From Pedobacter cryophilus (GTDB lineage: Bacteria; Bacteroidota; Bacteroidia; Sphingobacteriales; Sphingobacteriaceae): a stretch of DNA of 64,000 nt. Shown here one piece after another: positions 45,193-53,255 of this stretch. The DNA lies in contig NZ_SWBP01000002.1 in assembly GCF_005116455.1 (NCBI RefSeq), positions 372,001 to 436,000 of the forward strand, in the 5' to 3' direction. Below the pieces are notes generated by a model that made no database searches, was not told the DNA's origin, and saw only the letters and a program-made list of their open reading frames with translations. A program made the translations under genes and the position numbers. Numbering within the stretch: position 1 is the stretch's first letter; every line of letters starts with the position of its first letter.

Positions 45193-45356
45193 CGCAGCTA
45201 AAATAGAAAGATGTTTGATGATGTGCAATATTTTGGGCTTAATGTTGATAAAAGCTACTACCAACTTTATGGTATTTTTAGGGTTTTGTGAAATGTTTTA
45301 ATAAAAGCCGCTTTATTTTATCATATTTGTAATACTATTTATCTAAAAATATAAAC

Positions 45357-45440
45357 ATGAAGCAAATTCAATTAATTAAAGGATTCATAATTTTTTTAAT
45401 AAAAGATGTGATGAGATTGAACACTAAAAGAGTTTTTTAG
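45357..45440 (+). CDS. Possible 27-residue small protein or transcribed leader
   Basis: An ATG at 45357 opens MKQIQLIKGFIIFLIKDVMRLNTKRVF and stops at 45440. A strong terminator follows 22 nt later, so a short transcript is likely even if the peptide is not made. The peptide is basic with a hydrophobic centre. It may equally be a small RNA of about 120-150 nt. No homologue is known to me. Confidence 0.3.
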   Translation: MKQIQLIKGFIIFLIKDVMRLNTKRVF

Positions 45441-45462
45441 TAATATAAATTATTTTATTTAC

Positions 45463-45494
45463 AGCGATAGTTTTTTAAACTATCGCTTTTTTTA
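45463..45494 (+). terminator. Rho-independent terminator with no obvious gene upstream
   Basis: AGCGATAGTTT (45463-45473) pairs perfectly with AAACTATCGCT (45477-45487) and is followed by T7. The hairpin lies in the roughly 600-nt gap between dnaX and dnaK, in the direction of dnaK, with only the 27-codon frame upstream. Confidence 0.8.
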
Positions 45495-45534
45495 TGCTTT
45501 AGATTTTGAGTTAAAAAAAGAAGGAACCTGAAAA

Positions 45535-45603
45535 ATAAACCAGACAGCAACGGCATCCTTTTTTGCTTTTTGGCAAAAAAGATACAGTGAAGGGCTGGGC
45601 TAT
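45535..45603 (+). repeat. Interspersed repeat element, copy 5
   Basis: AATAAACCAGACAGCAACGG, then GGCATCC, the hairpin CTTTTTTGC...GCAAAAAAGATAC and the end AGTGAAGGGCTGGGCTA match the element family, with drift at both ends. It lies upstream of dnaK. The remaining gap DNA to 45817 holds no gene, and no CIRCE-type inverted repeat was seen. Confidence 0.55.
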
Positions 45604-45817
45604 CTTAAGTAATAAGAAACTGCCTTTGTTTTTCTAAAACATAATGACCTTTTGAACCTATAAATCTGACAAGGTGTCACTGCTATTTTGCTTCATCCTG
45701 TTTAATTGTGATGGTTTTACTGCCAGCTTAAGAGGATTTGCTGCCACTTGTTTATTGGCACAAGGCTTGTTAAATGATCATCAAATAGAATTTTGTAAAT
45801 AATAAAAGAATATAAAC

Positions 45818-47728
45818 ATGTCAAAAATTATCGGAATCGACTTGGGAACGACCAATTCCTGTGTATCTGTAATGGAAGGTAATGAACCTGTAGTTATAGC
45901 AAACAGTGAAGGTAAACGCACAACACCATCTATCGTTGCATTTGTAGAAGGTGGAGAACGTAAAGTTGGTGATCCTGCAAAACGCCAGGCAATTACTAAC
46001 CCCACGAAGACCATTTACTCGATTAAGCGTTTTATGGGTAACAGCTTTAATGAGGTGACTAAAGAAGTTAGTCGTGTACCTTATAAAGTGGTTAAAGGAG
46101 ATAACAACACTCCAAGAGTGGAAATTGATGACCGTAAATATACGCCTCAAGAAATTTCTGCAATGATTCTTCAAAAAATGAAGAAAACTGCTGAAGATTT
46201 CTTAGGTCACGAAGTAACAGAAGCTGTTATTACAGTTCCTGCTTATTTTAACGATGCACAACGCCAGGCGACTAAAGAAGCCGGAGAAATTGCTGGTTTA
46301 AAAGTGAGAAGAATTATTAACGAGCCAACTGCCGCAGCATTAGCTTATGGTTTAGATAAAACCAATAGGGACATGAAAATTGTGGTTTTTGACTGTGGTG
46401 GTGGTACTCATGATGTTTCTATCCTTGAATTAGGGGATGGCGTTTTTGAAGTAAAATCTACTGATGGTGATACCCATTTAGGTGGTGATGATTTTGACCA
46501 AGTAATTATTGATTGGTTAGCAACTGAATTTAAAACCGAATACGGTATGGATTTAGTGAAAGATCCAATGGCTTTACAACGTTTAAAAGAAGCTGCTGAA
46601 AAAGCGAAGATTGAATTATCTAGCGCTACTTCAACTGAAATTAACTTACCATACATTACTGCTGATGCTAGCGGACCTAAGCATTTGGTGCGTAACTTAT
46701 CAAGAGCAAAATTTGAATCTTTAGCTAGCGATTTAATTAAACGTACTATTGATCCTTGTAAATCTGCTTTAAAAAACGCGGGAATGTCTACTTCAGATAT
46801 TGATGAGATTATTTTAGTAGGTGGTTCTACTCGTATGCCAGCTATACAAGAAGCGGTTGAAAAATTCTTCGGTAAATCTCCATCTAAAGGTGTAAACCCT
46901 GATGAAGTTGTAGCTATTGGTGCTGCAATACAAGGTGGTGTATTAACAGGAGAAGTAAAAGACGTTTTATTATTAGATGTTACGCCTCTTTCTTTAGGTA
47001 TTGAAACTATGGGCGGTGTAATGACAAGATTAATTGAGTCTAACACAACCATTCCAACTAAAAAATCAGAGACTTTCTCTACTGCATCAGACAATCAACC
47101 ATCTGTTGAGATTCATATCTTACAAGGTGAGCGTCCGATGGCAAAAGATAACCGTACTATTGGTCGTTTCCACTTAGATGGTATTCCACCAGCACCACGT
47201 GGTATTCCTCAAGTAGAAGTTACTTTTGATATTGATGCTAACGGTATTTTACATGTAGGCGCAAAAGATAAAGCAACTGGTAAAGAGCAAAAAATTAGAA
47301 TTGAAGCTTCATCTGGTTTATCTGATGAGGATATCAAGAAAATGAAAGAAGAAGCAGAAGCTAACGCCGAGTCTGATAAAACAGCCAAAGAAGAAGCTGA
47401 TAAAATTAACGCTGCTGATGCTTTAATTTTCTCTACAGAAAAGCAAATTAAAGAATACGGAGATAAAATTCCGGCAGATAAAAAAGCGCCAATTGAAGCT
47501 GCTTTAACAACATTGAAAGATGCTTACGCTGCCAGAAGCTTTGCTGATATTGATGTTGCTTCTGAAGCTTTAAATACTGCTTGGGCTGCTGCATCTGAAG
47601 ATATGTACAAAGCTACTCAAGATGGCGGACAAGGTGCACCAACAGGTGAAGCTACTGACGCAGGTAATGCTGCTGATGAAGTAACCGACGTTGATTTTGA
47701 AGAAGTAAAAGACGAAGAGAAGAAATAA
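45818..47728 (+). CDS. dnaK: Chaperone protein DnaK (Hsp70)
   Basis: This 636-residue ATP-driven chaperone has all Hsp70 signatures: [28 protein letters not shown] (with H in place of the usual F or L after GGGT), [13 protein letters not shown], and the substrate-binding domain from about 385 ([14 protein letters not shown]), ending in a Gly/Ala/Asp-rich lid tail EEVKDEEKK. grpE and dnaJ are not adjacent. No CIRCE element was found upstream, so heat-shock control, if any, works through another route. A terminator follows. Confidence 0.97.
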   Translation: MSKIIGIDLGTTNSCVSVMEGNEPVVIANSEGKRTTPSIVAFVEGGERKVGDPAKRQAITNPTKTIYSIKRFMGNSFNEVTKEVSRVPYKVVKGDNNTPRVEIDDRKYTPQEISAMILQKMKKTAEDFLGHEVTEAVITVPAYFNDAQRQATKEAGEIAGLKVRRIINEPTAAALAYGLDKTNRDMKIVVFDCGGGTHDVSILELGDGVFEVKSTDGDTHLGGDDFDQVIIDWLATEFKTEYGMDLVKDPMALQRLKEAAEKAKIELSSATSTEINLPYITADASGPKHLVRNLSRAKFESLASDLIKRTIDPCKSALKNAGMSTSDIDEIILVGGSTRMPAIQEAVEKFFGKSPSKGVNPDEVVAIGAAIQGGVLTGEVKDVLLLDVTPLSLGIETMGGVMTRLIESNTTIPTKKSETFSTASDNQPSVEIHILQGERPMAKDNRTIGRFHLDGIPPAPRGIPQVEVTFDIDANGILHVGAKDKATGKEQKIRIEASSGLSDEDIKKMKEEAEANAESDKTAKEEADKINAADALIFSTEKQIKEYGDKIPADKKAPIEAALTTLKDAYAARSFADIDVASEALNTAWAAASEDMYKATQDGGQGAPTGEATDAGNAADEVTDVDFEEVKDEEKK

Positions 47729-47751
47729 TATTCTTTAAATCATCATATTTT

Positions 47752-47787
47752 AAAACCCGTTCTCTTTTTGAGGGCGGGTTTTTTTGT
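47752..47787 (+). terminator. Rho-independent terminator of dnaK
   Basis: AAAACCCGTTCTC pairs with GAGGGCGGGTTTT (with an internal bulge) and ends in seven T residues, 24 nt past the dnaK stop. Confidence 0.85.
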
Positions 47788-47853
47788 TTTAAATTGTGGA
47801 GAGGCGCAACCTTTCAGTTGCTGGTGGAGGTGTTTACTTGATTAACTGAAGTT

Positions 47854-48153
47854 TTATTCTTGAATTCTGTTTTTTAGGTCCATTCTCGAATGTAGAAATC
47901 TTGTGATTTCGATTTTCTCTTCACTTAGTATTCTGTAAAATATTATATGTTGACCAGATTTATAGCCAAAAATTTCGGGACTTATTTCGTTATAAATCTT
48001 GCCTAATTTTTGATTTTCTGCCAACTCTTTACAATCTTCAATGAGTTCTAAATAATATTTATCAGCTTGATTTTCAGACCAAATTTCATAGGTATAATCC
48101 CAAATCATAGATAAATCATCAACGGCTTTGTTTGTTAAAATGTAGTTAGCCAT
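47854..48153 (-). CDS. ParE/RelE-family toxin
   Basis: This 99-residue toxin begins MANYILTNKAVDDLSMIWDYTYE and ends with the strand-turn motif GYKSGQHIIFYRI, EKIEITRFLHSRMDL. That is the ParE branch, whose best-known members poison DNA gyrase. It is intact, unlike the decayed relative at 20803. It overlaps the antitoxin gene by 8 nt. Confidence 0.9.
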   Translation of the reverse strand: MANYILTNKAVDDLSMIWDYTYEIWSENQADKYYLELIEDCKELAENQKLGKIYNEISPEIFGYKSGQHIIFYRILSEEKIEITRFLHSRMDLKNRIQE

Positions 48154-48394
48154 TTCTTTTTTTTGCTTTCAATAGTTCAAGATGTTTTTTTGGATCAAAA
48201 TCTTTCACAATTCCGCTAACAATTCCCTCATTTATAGCTTTTTTTAGAGCAATTATCTTACTTTCTTCTTCTTCTAATAATCTTAAGCCGGCTCTAATAA
48301 CTTCGCTTGCATTTTTGAATCTACCTTCAGAAACTCTATTATCAACAAATTTTTCAAAATAATCACCTAAAGAAACAGATGTATTACGTCCCAT
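48146..48394 (-). CDS. ParD-type ribbon-helix-helix antitoxin
   Basis: This 82-residue protein begins MGRNTSVSLGDYFEKFVDNRVSEGRFKNASEVIRAGLRLLEEEE, a textbook ParD DNA-binding domain, followed by a tail that binds the toxin. It precedes the parE gene with an 8-nt overlap. A 15-nt palindrome overlapping the -7 promoter box at 48411-48431 is the likely autorepression site. Confidence 0.92.
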   Translation of the reverse strand: MGRNTSVSLGDYFEKFVDNRVSEGRFKNASEVIRAGLRLLEEEESKIIALKKAINEGIVSGIVKDFDPKKHLELLKAKKRNG

Positions 48395-48410
48395 AATTTT
48401 ATATTTTCTA

Positions 48411-48431
48411 CAAAAGTACCAAATTTTGGTA
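48411..48431 (-). promoter_or_regulatory. ParDE promoter with overlapping operator
   Basis: TACTTTTG (48418-48411 on the minus strand) matches TAnnTTTG. Overlapping it is the perfect palindrome TACCAAA-T-TTTGGTA at 48417-48431. A repressor bound there would block RNA polymerase. It lies about 17 nt upstream of the antitoxin start. Confidence 0.6.
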
Positions 48432-48523
48432 ATATCATAAGAAGAAGGTTATTTTTTGCGCTTGGAGAAGGGCGGAGCGTCTACGCCGTCTTACTTGATA
48501 AGGCTTTTGTTGTTTTTCTTTGG

Positions 48524-48961
48524 CTAAATTTGTCCCTTGTAATTCGAGTCAAAATCTACCATCCATTCAATTCCATATTTGTCTCTAAACATACCAAAAT
48601 AAGAACCCCAAGGGCTGTCAGAAATAGGCATTTCAATTTGTCCGCCTACCGAAAGTCCATTGAATAATTTATCAGCTTCTTCTTTACTTTCTGCACTAAT
48701 TACAATTTTGCTTCTGTTCTCATTTTCATTTGTTTTTCCTAGTATTTCAGGTACATCATTAGCCATTAAAATACTTTTACCAATTGGTAAGGCAATGTGC
48801 ATTATTTTATTTGCTTCATGTGCTGCTACTGGAAATTCAGCACTTGCTAAATCTTTGAAACGCATTATTTTTGCGAACTCACCGCCAAATACTGATTTGT
48901 AAAAATTAAATGCTTCTTCGGCATTTCCGTTAAAGTTAATGTGAGGATTGATAAGTGCCAT
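48524..48961 (-). CDS. VOC family protein (PhnB-like)
   Basis: This 145-residue protein matches PhnB/DUF3861-like glyoxalase-fold proteins: INPHINFNGNAEEAFNFYKSVFGG at the start, HIALPIGKSILMANDVPE in the middle and WGSYFGMFRDKYGIEWMVDF at the end. These usually form dimers; the activity of PhnB-like members is not established. It is followed upstream by an SRPBCC gene on the same strand; such pairs occur together elsewhere. Confidence 0.88.
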   Translation of the reverse strand: MALINPHINFNGNAEEAFNFYKSVFGGEFAKIMRFKDLASAEFPVAAHEANKIMHIALPIGKSILMANDVPEILGKTNENENRSKIVISAESKEEADKLFNGLSVGGQIEMPISDSPWGSYFGMFRDKYGIEWMVDFDSNYKGQI

Positions 48962-49069
48962 AATTTTAATTTTTCAGTTTTTATTTCTTATTCAAATGTG
49001 TAAGTGTAGGATGTGGTAACACTATAAAGCCTAACGGTTTTCGACTTGGCGATATGGCGGATTATTAGA

Positions 49070-49543
49070 TTATTTTTCACAAAGTTCTTTCAACTTGTCG
49101 AGTGCTTTTGGATAGGTTTGGTTCATATAACCTAAAAAATCTTCAGTGGTGTCTAAGTCAACAGTAACGGTTGTAACCCGAAAGCTATTAGGACCGTTGT
49201 TTTCTTCGAAGGTATAGTTTTCAAATCCGTTAGCCCATTTTTCTACTTCTGGTCCTTCTGTAATTTCCTTGTCAGCTTTTAAAAGACCATAATGTTGAAT
49301 AGAAACAAATTGGTTCGGAATGTTTTCAGCTATCTTAGAAACCATCCCTCCTTTTTCTCCTTTCTCATCTGTTCCGATAAATAGAATTTTATTTCCCTTG
49401 CCCCAACTTCCTTCATAGGTAGATGTTGGGTTAAACAAAGAAGTCCATTGTTCATAAGTTGATTTACTGGTGATGCCAAGCATAAAATCATAAATCTTAG
49501 ACACAGGTGCATTGATGCTTACTTTGAATTGTAACTTTTTCAT
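49070..49543 (-). CDS. SRPBCC (START/AHSA1-like) domain protein
   Basis: This 157-residue protein has the helix-grip fold pattern of activator of Hsp90 ATPase-like proteins: FKVSINAPVSKIYDFMLG at the start, WGKGNKILFIGTDEKGEKGGMVSKI in the middle, and YMNQTYPKALDKLKELCEK as the final helix. It binds an unknown hydrophobic ligand. It lies 108 nt upstream of the VOC gene and on the same strand. Confidence 0.88.
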   Translation of the reverse strand: MKKLQFKVSINAPVSKIYDFMLGITSKSTYEQWTSLFNPTSTYEGSWGKGNKILFIGTDEKGEKGGMVSKIAENIPNQFVSIQHYGLLKADKEITEGPEVEKWANGFENYTFEENNGPNSFRVTTVTVDLDTTEDFLGYMNQTYPKALDKLKELCEK

Positions 49544-49865
49544 AATGTTAGATGTTTGTTTAGATTAACCCGTCAAGTATGTTTTTCTTTCTGTTTTTTC
49601 ACAATATAAATTTAAGAAAATAGGTGGAAAAAGTCAGTCATTATTCTGCCTACATAAGGGCATATATATATGCAGGCAAATTTGTGGGTGGAAGATAATC
49701 TCTATTTGTTAGCTAGGGATTTAATCGCTAAAAGTTACGGGTATGTATTTTCTGAAAATGTTTCTGCTAATTTTCCGGACACAGTCCTCTGTCTTCATTT
49801 TAAAAATTTCAGTGATCCTGAAAAAGGAACACTGAAACCAGAATGGGAAGCAGCATCTAAAAGAG
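49544..49865. other. Intergenic stretch before the group II intron remnant
   Basis: A plus-strand frame of 121 codons opens at 49670, but its 5' half matches nothing I recognise, and its 3' half is out of frame with the intron maturase reading (see 49866-50380). TTTCCGGACACAG at 49773 has the look of mobile-element DNA, yet no transposase or terminal repeats are visible. I regard the region as decayed sequence. Confidence 0.4.
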
Positions 49866-50380
49866 GCGACCCGCAAAACAGCGCCAAAAAGTTTCGAGGA
49901 ACGGATCCGAAAAATCAACGAAATCTAGCGTGGATGGTTAAACTATTTCAGAGGGACAAGTATTCAAGGAATTTACGAGATATTGATGGCTGGCTGCGGA
50001 ATCGACTTCGCTATTGCATTTGGAGGTCCCGATAGCCATCGGGAGGAAGAAGCCTGAAAGTAAGCGGAAAAACCTCATCCGATTAGGCGTAGATAAAGAC
50101 CATGCTTATGCTTGGAGTAGAACCAGAAATGCTCTGCATTCACGAATACCAGAAAAGCAATAAAAAAGCATGAAAAAGGAGGCTGGCATATTGCCCAAAG
50201 CCTAATTCTAACTACTACCATAACCCTAAAAAGGCTTAAGAAACGAGGCTATCAATCTATGTCGGATATTTACATGGAACTCAACCCATCATTTTTTGAA
50301 CCGTCTCGAAATGCTTTCGGGATGGTGCGAGAGGCGCACTTCATCAGAGAAATCGGGTGAGGCCGTCTACTCGATTATAA
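49866..50380 (+). pseudogene. Group II intron reverse transcriptase/maturase remnant
   Basis: In a frame interrupted by stops and shifts the plus strand encodes SFEERIRKINEI, stop, RGWLNYFRGTSIQGIYEIL, then one frame over DIDGWLRNRLRYCIW, KKPE, KRKNLIRLGVDKDHAYAWSRTR and, after an approximately 45-nt insertion, KGGWHIAQSLILTTTITLKRLKKRGYQSM. This is the X/thumb and C-terminal part of bacterial group II intron proteins. The 3' side ends GCGAGAGGCGCAC...GGCCGTCTACTCGATT, the usual 3' end of such introns. The reverse transcriptase core is missing. A decayed retroelement is the best explanation. Confidence 0.8.
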
Positions 50381-50431
50381 GAAGTACTTTTTAGTCGCCA
50401 ATACAAGTGTCAACCATTTAAGCAATTAAGA

Positions 50432-50980
50432 TTATGGCTTTTTACGAGGAAGAAAATTTTTGTTGGAATCTACTTGCAGGAAGTTTGATTTTTTTAGCTG
50501 TGATTCAGTTGTTTTTGATGAGCGCACTTCTGTTGGTTCAGATGTATCTGTACATTTCTGGATTATGTTCATAAGAGACTCTGTTCCCGTTACAGCAACA
50601 AAAATTGCAGTACAAAGCACAAATATCATGTTCAATTTTTGATATGAACTTTGTCGGTCAGAATTTTCTAAATTATTTAATGTTATTAATCCATTTACAG
50701 TTAGTCTTGCAAATATTTTAAGTTTTTTAAAGTTATCTGAATCTTTTTCTATGTATGATAAGTCTCTATAAAGAATTAAATCAATTTTAGACATATAAAT
50801 TAATAACTCCATTACTCTTTGATTATGTAAATTAAGAATACTGGATTCATCACTATTTTCTGCAAGATTAACGGATTGTAGTGTTTTAGTTATGTTGTCT
50901 TCAAAACCGACACCTTTATTTCTAAGTTGTCTAAGTATTTTGATTGAAAGGTCGTCATCAATTTTTATTTTTAGTTTCAT
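50432..50980 (-). CDS. Hypothetical membrane protein
   Basis: This 182-residue protein has a charged N-terminal half (LKIKIDDDLSIKILRQLRNKG) and one hydrophobic helix at about residues 117-137 (LNMIFVLCTAIFVAVTG), then a polar Lys/Ser/Thr-rich tail. I recognise no family. It lies upstream of, and on the same strand as, another small membrane protein gene (51004-51228 comes first). It sits in an accessory region beside a retroelement remnant, so horizontal acquisition is possible. Confidence 0.6.
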   Translation of the reverse strand: MKLKIKIDDDLSIKILRQLRNKGVGFEDNITKTLQSVNLAENSDESSILNLHNQRVMELLIYMSKIDLILYRDLSYIEKDSDNFKKLKIFARLTVNGLITLNNLENSDRQSSYQKLNMIFVLCTAIFVAVTGTESLMNIIQKCTDTSEPTEVRSSKTTESQLKKSNFLQVDSNKNFLPRKKP

Positions 50981-51003
50981 TTTAAAATGGTGAAATTAAG
51001 TTT

Positions 51004-51228
51004 TTAATTTGGTAAAGTTTTTACATTTAATTTCTTACCATTTTTATATATTTCATAACTTCCGTTACTAAGAAGATAGCGATAAACTTCCCCAGTTTTT
51101 GTATCTAGTACCCTGTTATTAAACATCTGATAACGATTGTTTTTTAAACCATCACTAATTGTATAAAGCAAATATAGACCTACAATAGACACAATTAGAA
51201 ATAGTGTTTTAAAAATATAGTTTTTCAT
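51004..51228 (-). CDS. Hypothetical small membrane-anchored protein
   Basis: This 74-residue protein starts MKNYIFKTLFLIVSIVGLYLLY, an uncleaved membrane anchor, followed by a soluble part with FNNRVLDTKTGEVYRYLLSNGSYEIYKNG, which reads as a beta-hairpin like those of short exported domains of unknown function. It is 23 nt upstream of the 50432-50980 gene, so the pair may form an operon. Confidence 0.55.
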   Translation of the reverse strand: MKNYIFKTLFLIVSIVGLYLLYTISDGLKNNRYQMFNNRVLDTKTGEVYRYLLSNGSYEIYKNGKKLNVKTLPN

Positions 51229-51329
51229 TATGATAAATTAAGTTTAGTTTAAATAGTTCAGTTAATCCCCCAAAAAAATAACCCAAATTCGGTACTTACC
51301 TTTGTTTGTATAAGACAACAAGTAAAGAT

Positions 51330-51488
51330 ATGAGACAAGAAGATAAACCGATAGTCAACCTAATTTTAAAGTTATTAAAAGGTTATAAAGTAAAAGAGGT
51401 GGAAACAATATTAGTTCATTTACAACATATTATAAAAAACCATAATTTACTAAGCATTGAGGAAGTACCTACTGATTACCGCTACTAA
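51330..51488 (+). CDS. Hypothetical small protein
   Basis: From the ATG at 51330 it is 52 residues: MRQEDKPIVNLILKLLKGYK, then VKEVETILVHLQHIIKNHNLL, predicted to be two helices. The frame can also start at a TTG at 51306. It is rich in hydrophobic and charged helix-forming residues and has no cysteine. It overlaps the convergent 51469-51699 gene by 20 nt. No family recognised. Confidence 0.45.
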   Translation: MRQEDKPIVNLILKLLKGYKVKEVETILVHLQHIIKNHNLLSIEEVPTDYRY

Positions 51489-51699
51489 CGATTTCTTGAC
51501 ATAAACCATGGGCGATAATCAAATTATCCTCAAAAGCTAGGCTAACTTCTCCAAACAATACTTTATCCATTGATTCAAGTTTTTCCTTAACTAACCTACG
51601 ACATTCGTAATAACTTAATGGTTCAGACAGACAAATATCTGCATCCTGAAAATTTATAGTTTTGTTCGGGATTTTAAATTTGAATAGTTGTATTTCCAT
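51469..51699 (-). CDS. Hypothetical small protein
   Basis: This 76-residue protein, MEIQLFKFKIPNKTINFQDADICLSEPLSYYECRRLVKEKLES and DNLIIAHGLCQEIV, is mixed alpha/beta, has three cysteines and no signal peptide. Its 3' end overlaps the convergent small gene by 20 nt. No family recognised. Confidence 0.45.
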   Translation of the reverse strand: MEIQLFKFKIPNKTINFQDADICLSEPLSYYECRRLVKEKLESMDKVLFGEVSLAFEDNLIIAHGLCQEIVSSGNQ

Positions 51700-52140
51700 A
51701 ATGTTCAGTTTCAGATCATTCAGTTACCACAATATAGGTAAGCATTTCTTATAACTAGTTGCTATACGCTACCAATAGCGTATGTTTTTTATATATGTAA
51801 TGCAATATATCATTTGATTTTAAATATTTAGGTTGTCTAAAGGACTTTTAATTAAAAAATTTGCTTAATGCTTACATAAGGAGTCTCTTCATTCATGATA
51901 GATGTTGCCAGCTAAATTTTTATTTTTCAGACGCTATAAGAAGGGCGGTTTTTAAGAAGCAAAAGCCCAAGTAATTTAAACCGGGGCGGCAGCGGTATCT
52001 TTTTGCTGCGTTGGAAAAAAGGGGAGGAGCAAAAAATTTAGCAGAGCACCGGACTATCGGTAAAATAGCCGCACTGCTTTTGCTTTTCTAAAATTTTAAA
52101 TAAAATGAACATTAAATATGATTGAATTTATAAGGCACAA
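51700..52140. other. Intergenic region between small orphans and the large surface-protein operon
   Basis: The stretch holds an interspersed repeat (51975-52058) and AT-rich DNA. GCTATACGCTACCAATAGCG near 51760 is a partial inverted repeat (GCTA...TAGC). No convincing coding frame was found on either strand apart from the small lipoprotein gene that starts at 52275. Confidence 0.5.
51975..52058 (+). repeat. Interspersed repeat element, copy 6
   Basis: TTTAAACCGGGGCGGCAGCGG, GGTATCTTTTTGCTGCG, then AAAAAATTTAGCAGAGCACCGGACT follow the element's order: start, ATCTTTTTGC hairpin arm, AGC...GGACT end. The start and end have drifted more than in copies 1 and 4. Confidence 0.5.
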
Positions 52141-52275
52141 TTATTCTACTAATTCAAAATCACCTTGTACTACATCATTACATTTGTTCTCTTTTTTACA
52201 TCCTAAAAATAAAACAAGAACCAACAGACTTAAAACAATTTTTAATCTTAGAGTGCTATTCATTACTTTTTTCAT
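52141..52275 (-). CDS. Small lipoprotein of the surface-protein operon
   Basis: On the minus strand an ATG at 52275 opens MKKVMNSTLRLKIVLSLLVL, then VLFLGCKKENKCNDVVQGDF and FELVE to a TAA at 52141, 44 residues. It is a lipoprotein signal with lipobox LFLGC followed by a short acidic mature part with a second cysteine. It begins 2 nt after the stop of the 305-residue exported protein gene, so it is translationally coupled and belongs to the same operon. Too short for most gene finders. Function unknown. Confidence 0.65.
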   Translation of the reverse strand: MKKVMNSTLRLKIVLSLLVLVLFLGCKKENKCNDVVQGDFELVE

Positions 52276-52277
52276 AT

Positions 52278-53195
52278 CTATTTATCTTTCATTAAAATAT
52301 TAATAACCTTAAATTCATTACCAACGGTAGCGATGTATGAACCTGCATTTAGTTCAGAAAATAATGCCTCTCCGTTTGTGATTTTTTTGGTGGCCACCGT
52401 TTTTCCATCACTGGTTACTTTTACTTCGGCACCTTCTTTTTTTGAAACTACTTTTATAGCTCCACGGGCATAGCATACTGCATTTTTTCTATAAAATAGG
52501 GTAGGGTCGGTTGATTGACTCACACTTACTGTATAGCTGTTTAAGGTAGATTCATCTTCAGATAGTACTTCATAAGTGATTGGAGATGAAAAATTATCGG
52601 TTACTTCGCCAGATTTTTGAAGCATTCTATTTTTGTAAAGGTTAGCGCCTTTGCTTAGCGTAAATACAGGTTTTAAATTAGCCAAGGGGTAACTTTCTGA
52701 AATGTTAATTTTTACCGTATTGCTGTTAATTATAGAGGCCAAACTGGTGATATTCATAAAATTAAAAGAGAGTATTTCTGATTGGTAATTAAGAGCTGGC
52801 TCGGCAATGCTATAAGATTGAAACAAATTTCCCTTGTGCTCATTCACCACAAATGCGGTTTGTTTACTTACTGTGGTGGTTTTATTTGCTTCGGCATCAT
52901 ATAATCTAAAACTGATGTTTTCCCCTTGTTGATTAGCAAAAACGGTTAGAAAAGCGTAATAATTTTTTTCGCTGGCAACGTAAGTTACTCCGCTTACTCC
53001 ACGGCAAATATTGCCCACAAAAGCAGCCACCTTATCATTTGGGTTAACTAAGCGTTTACCGTCAACATTAAGTTTGGCAACAAAGGTCATGGTGTACTGG
53101 TAATCACTTTCTTTTACCGCCCAATTGGGTGCTTGTGCCAATAAGCTATGGCTGTAAATAAACAATGCTATAAAGCAAAATGCAATTTTTTTCAT
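52278..53195 (-). CDS. Exported protein with shared surface module and Ig-like repeats
   Basis: This 305-residue protein has a signal peptide ending LLAQA. Residues 30-125 (YQYTMTFVAKLN, DKVAAFVGNICRGVSGV, YYAFLTVFANQQGENISFRLYDA) match a module that occurs twice in the adjacent 2876-residue protein. Residues 140-230 (PVFTLSKGANLYKN, PITYEVLSEDESTLNSYTVSV) are an Ig/cadherin-like domain of the type found before sorting sequences. The last 75 residues (ARGAIKVVSKKEGAEVKV) resemble a peptidase-associated beta domain. It ends without an obvious T9SS sorting domain. It probably acts with the giant protein at the cell surface. Confidence 0.75.
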   Translation of the reverse strand: MKKIAFCFIALFIYSHSLLAQAPNWAVKESDYQYTMTFVAKLNVDGKRLVNPNDKVAAFVGNICRGVSGVTYVASEKNYYAFLTVFANQQGENISFRLYDAEANKTTTVSKQTAFVVNEHKGNLFQSYSIAEPALNYQSEILSFNFMNITSLASIINSNTVKINISESYPLANLKPVFTLSKGANLYKNRMLQKSGEVTDNFSSPITYEVLSEDESTLNSYTVSVSQSTDPTLFYRKNAVCYARGAIKVVSKKEGAEVKVTSDGKTVATKKITNGEALFSELNAGSYIATVGNEFKVINILMKDK

Positions 53196-53255
53196 TTTGG
53201 ATATTTTTTAATCCGTAGCATGATGTTAAAAATATCATGCTACGGGATTTAAATT

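Noticed and set aside
45605-45817. CIRCE heat-shock operator upstream of dnaK
   Set aside because: No TTAGCACTC-N9-GAGTGCTAA inverted repeat or close variant was found.
49670-50035. 121-residue plus-strand protein
   Set aside because: The frame runs across the group II intron remnant in a different frame from the recognisable maturase motifs for much of its length, so it is a chance open frame over decayed DNA.
52118-52303. 61-residue plus-strand frame
   Set aside because: The opposite strand encodes a lipoprotein with a clear lipobox coupled to the upstream operon; the plus frame has no recognisable feature.
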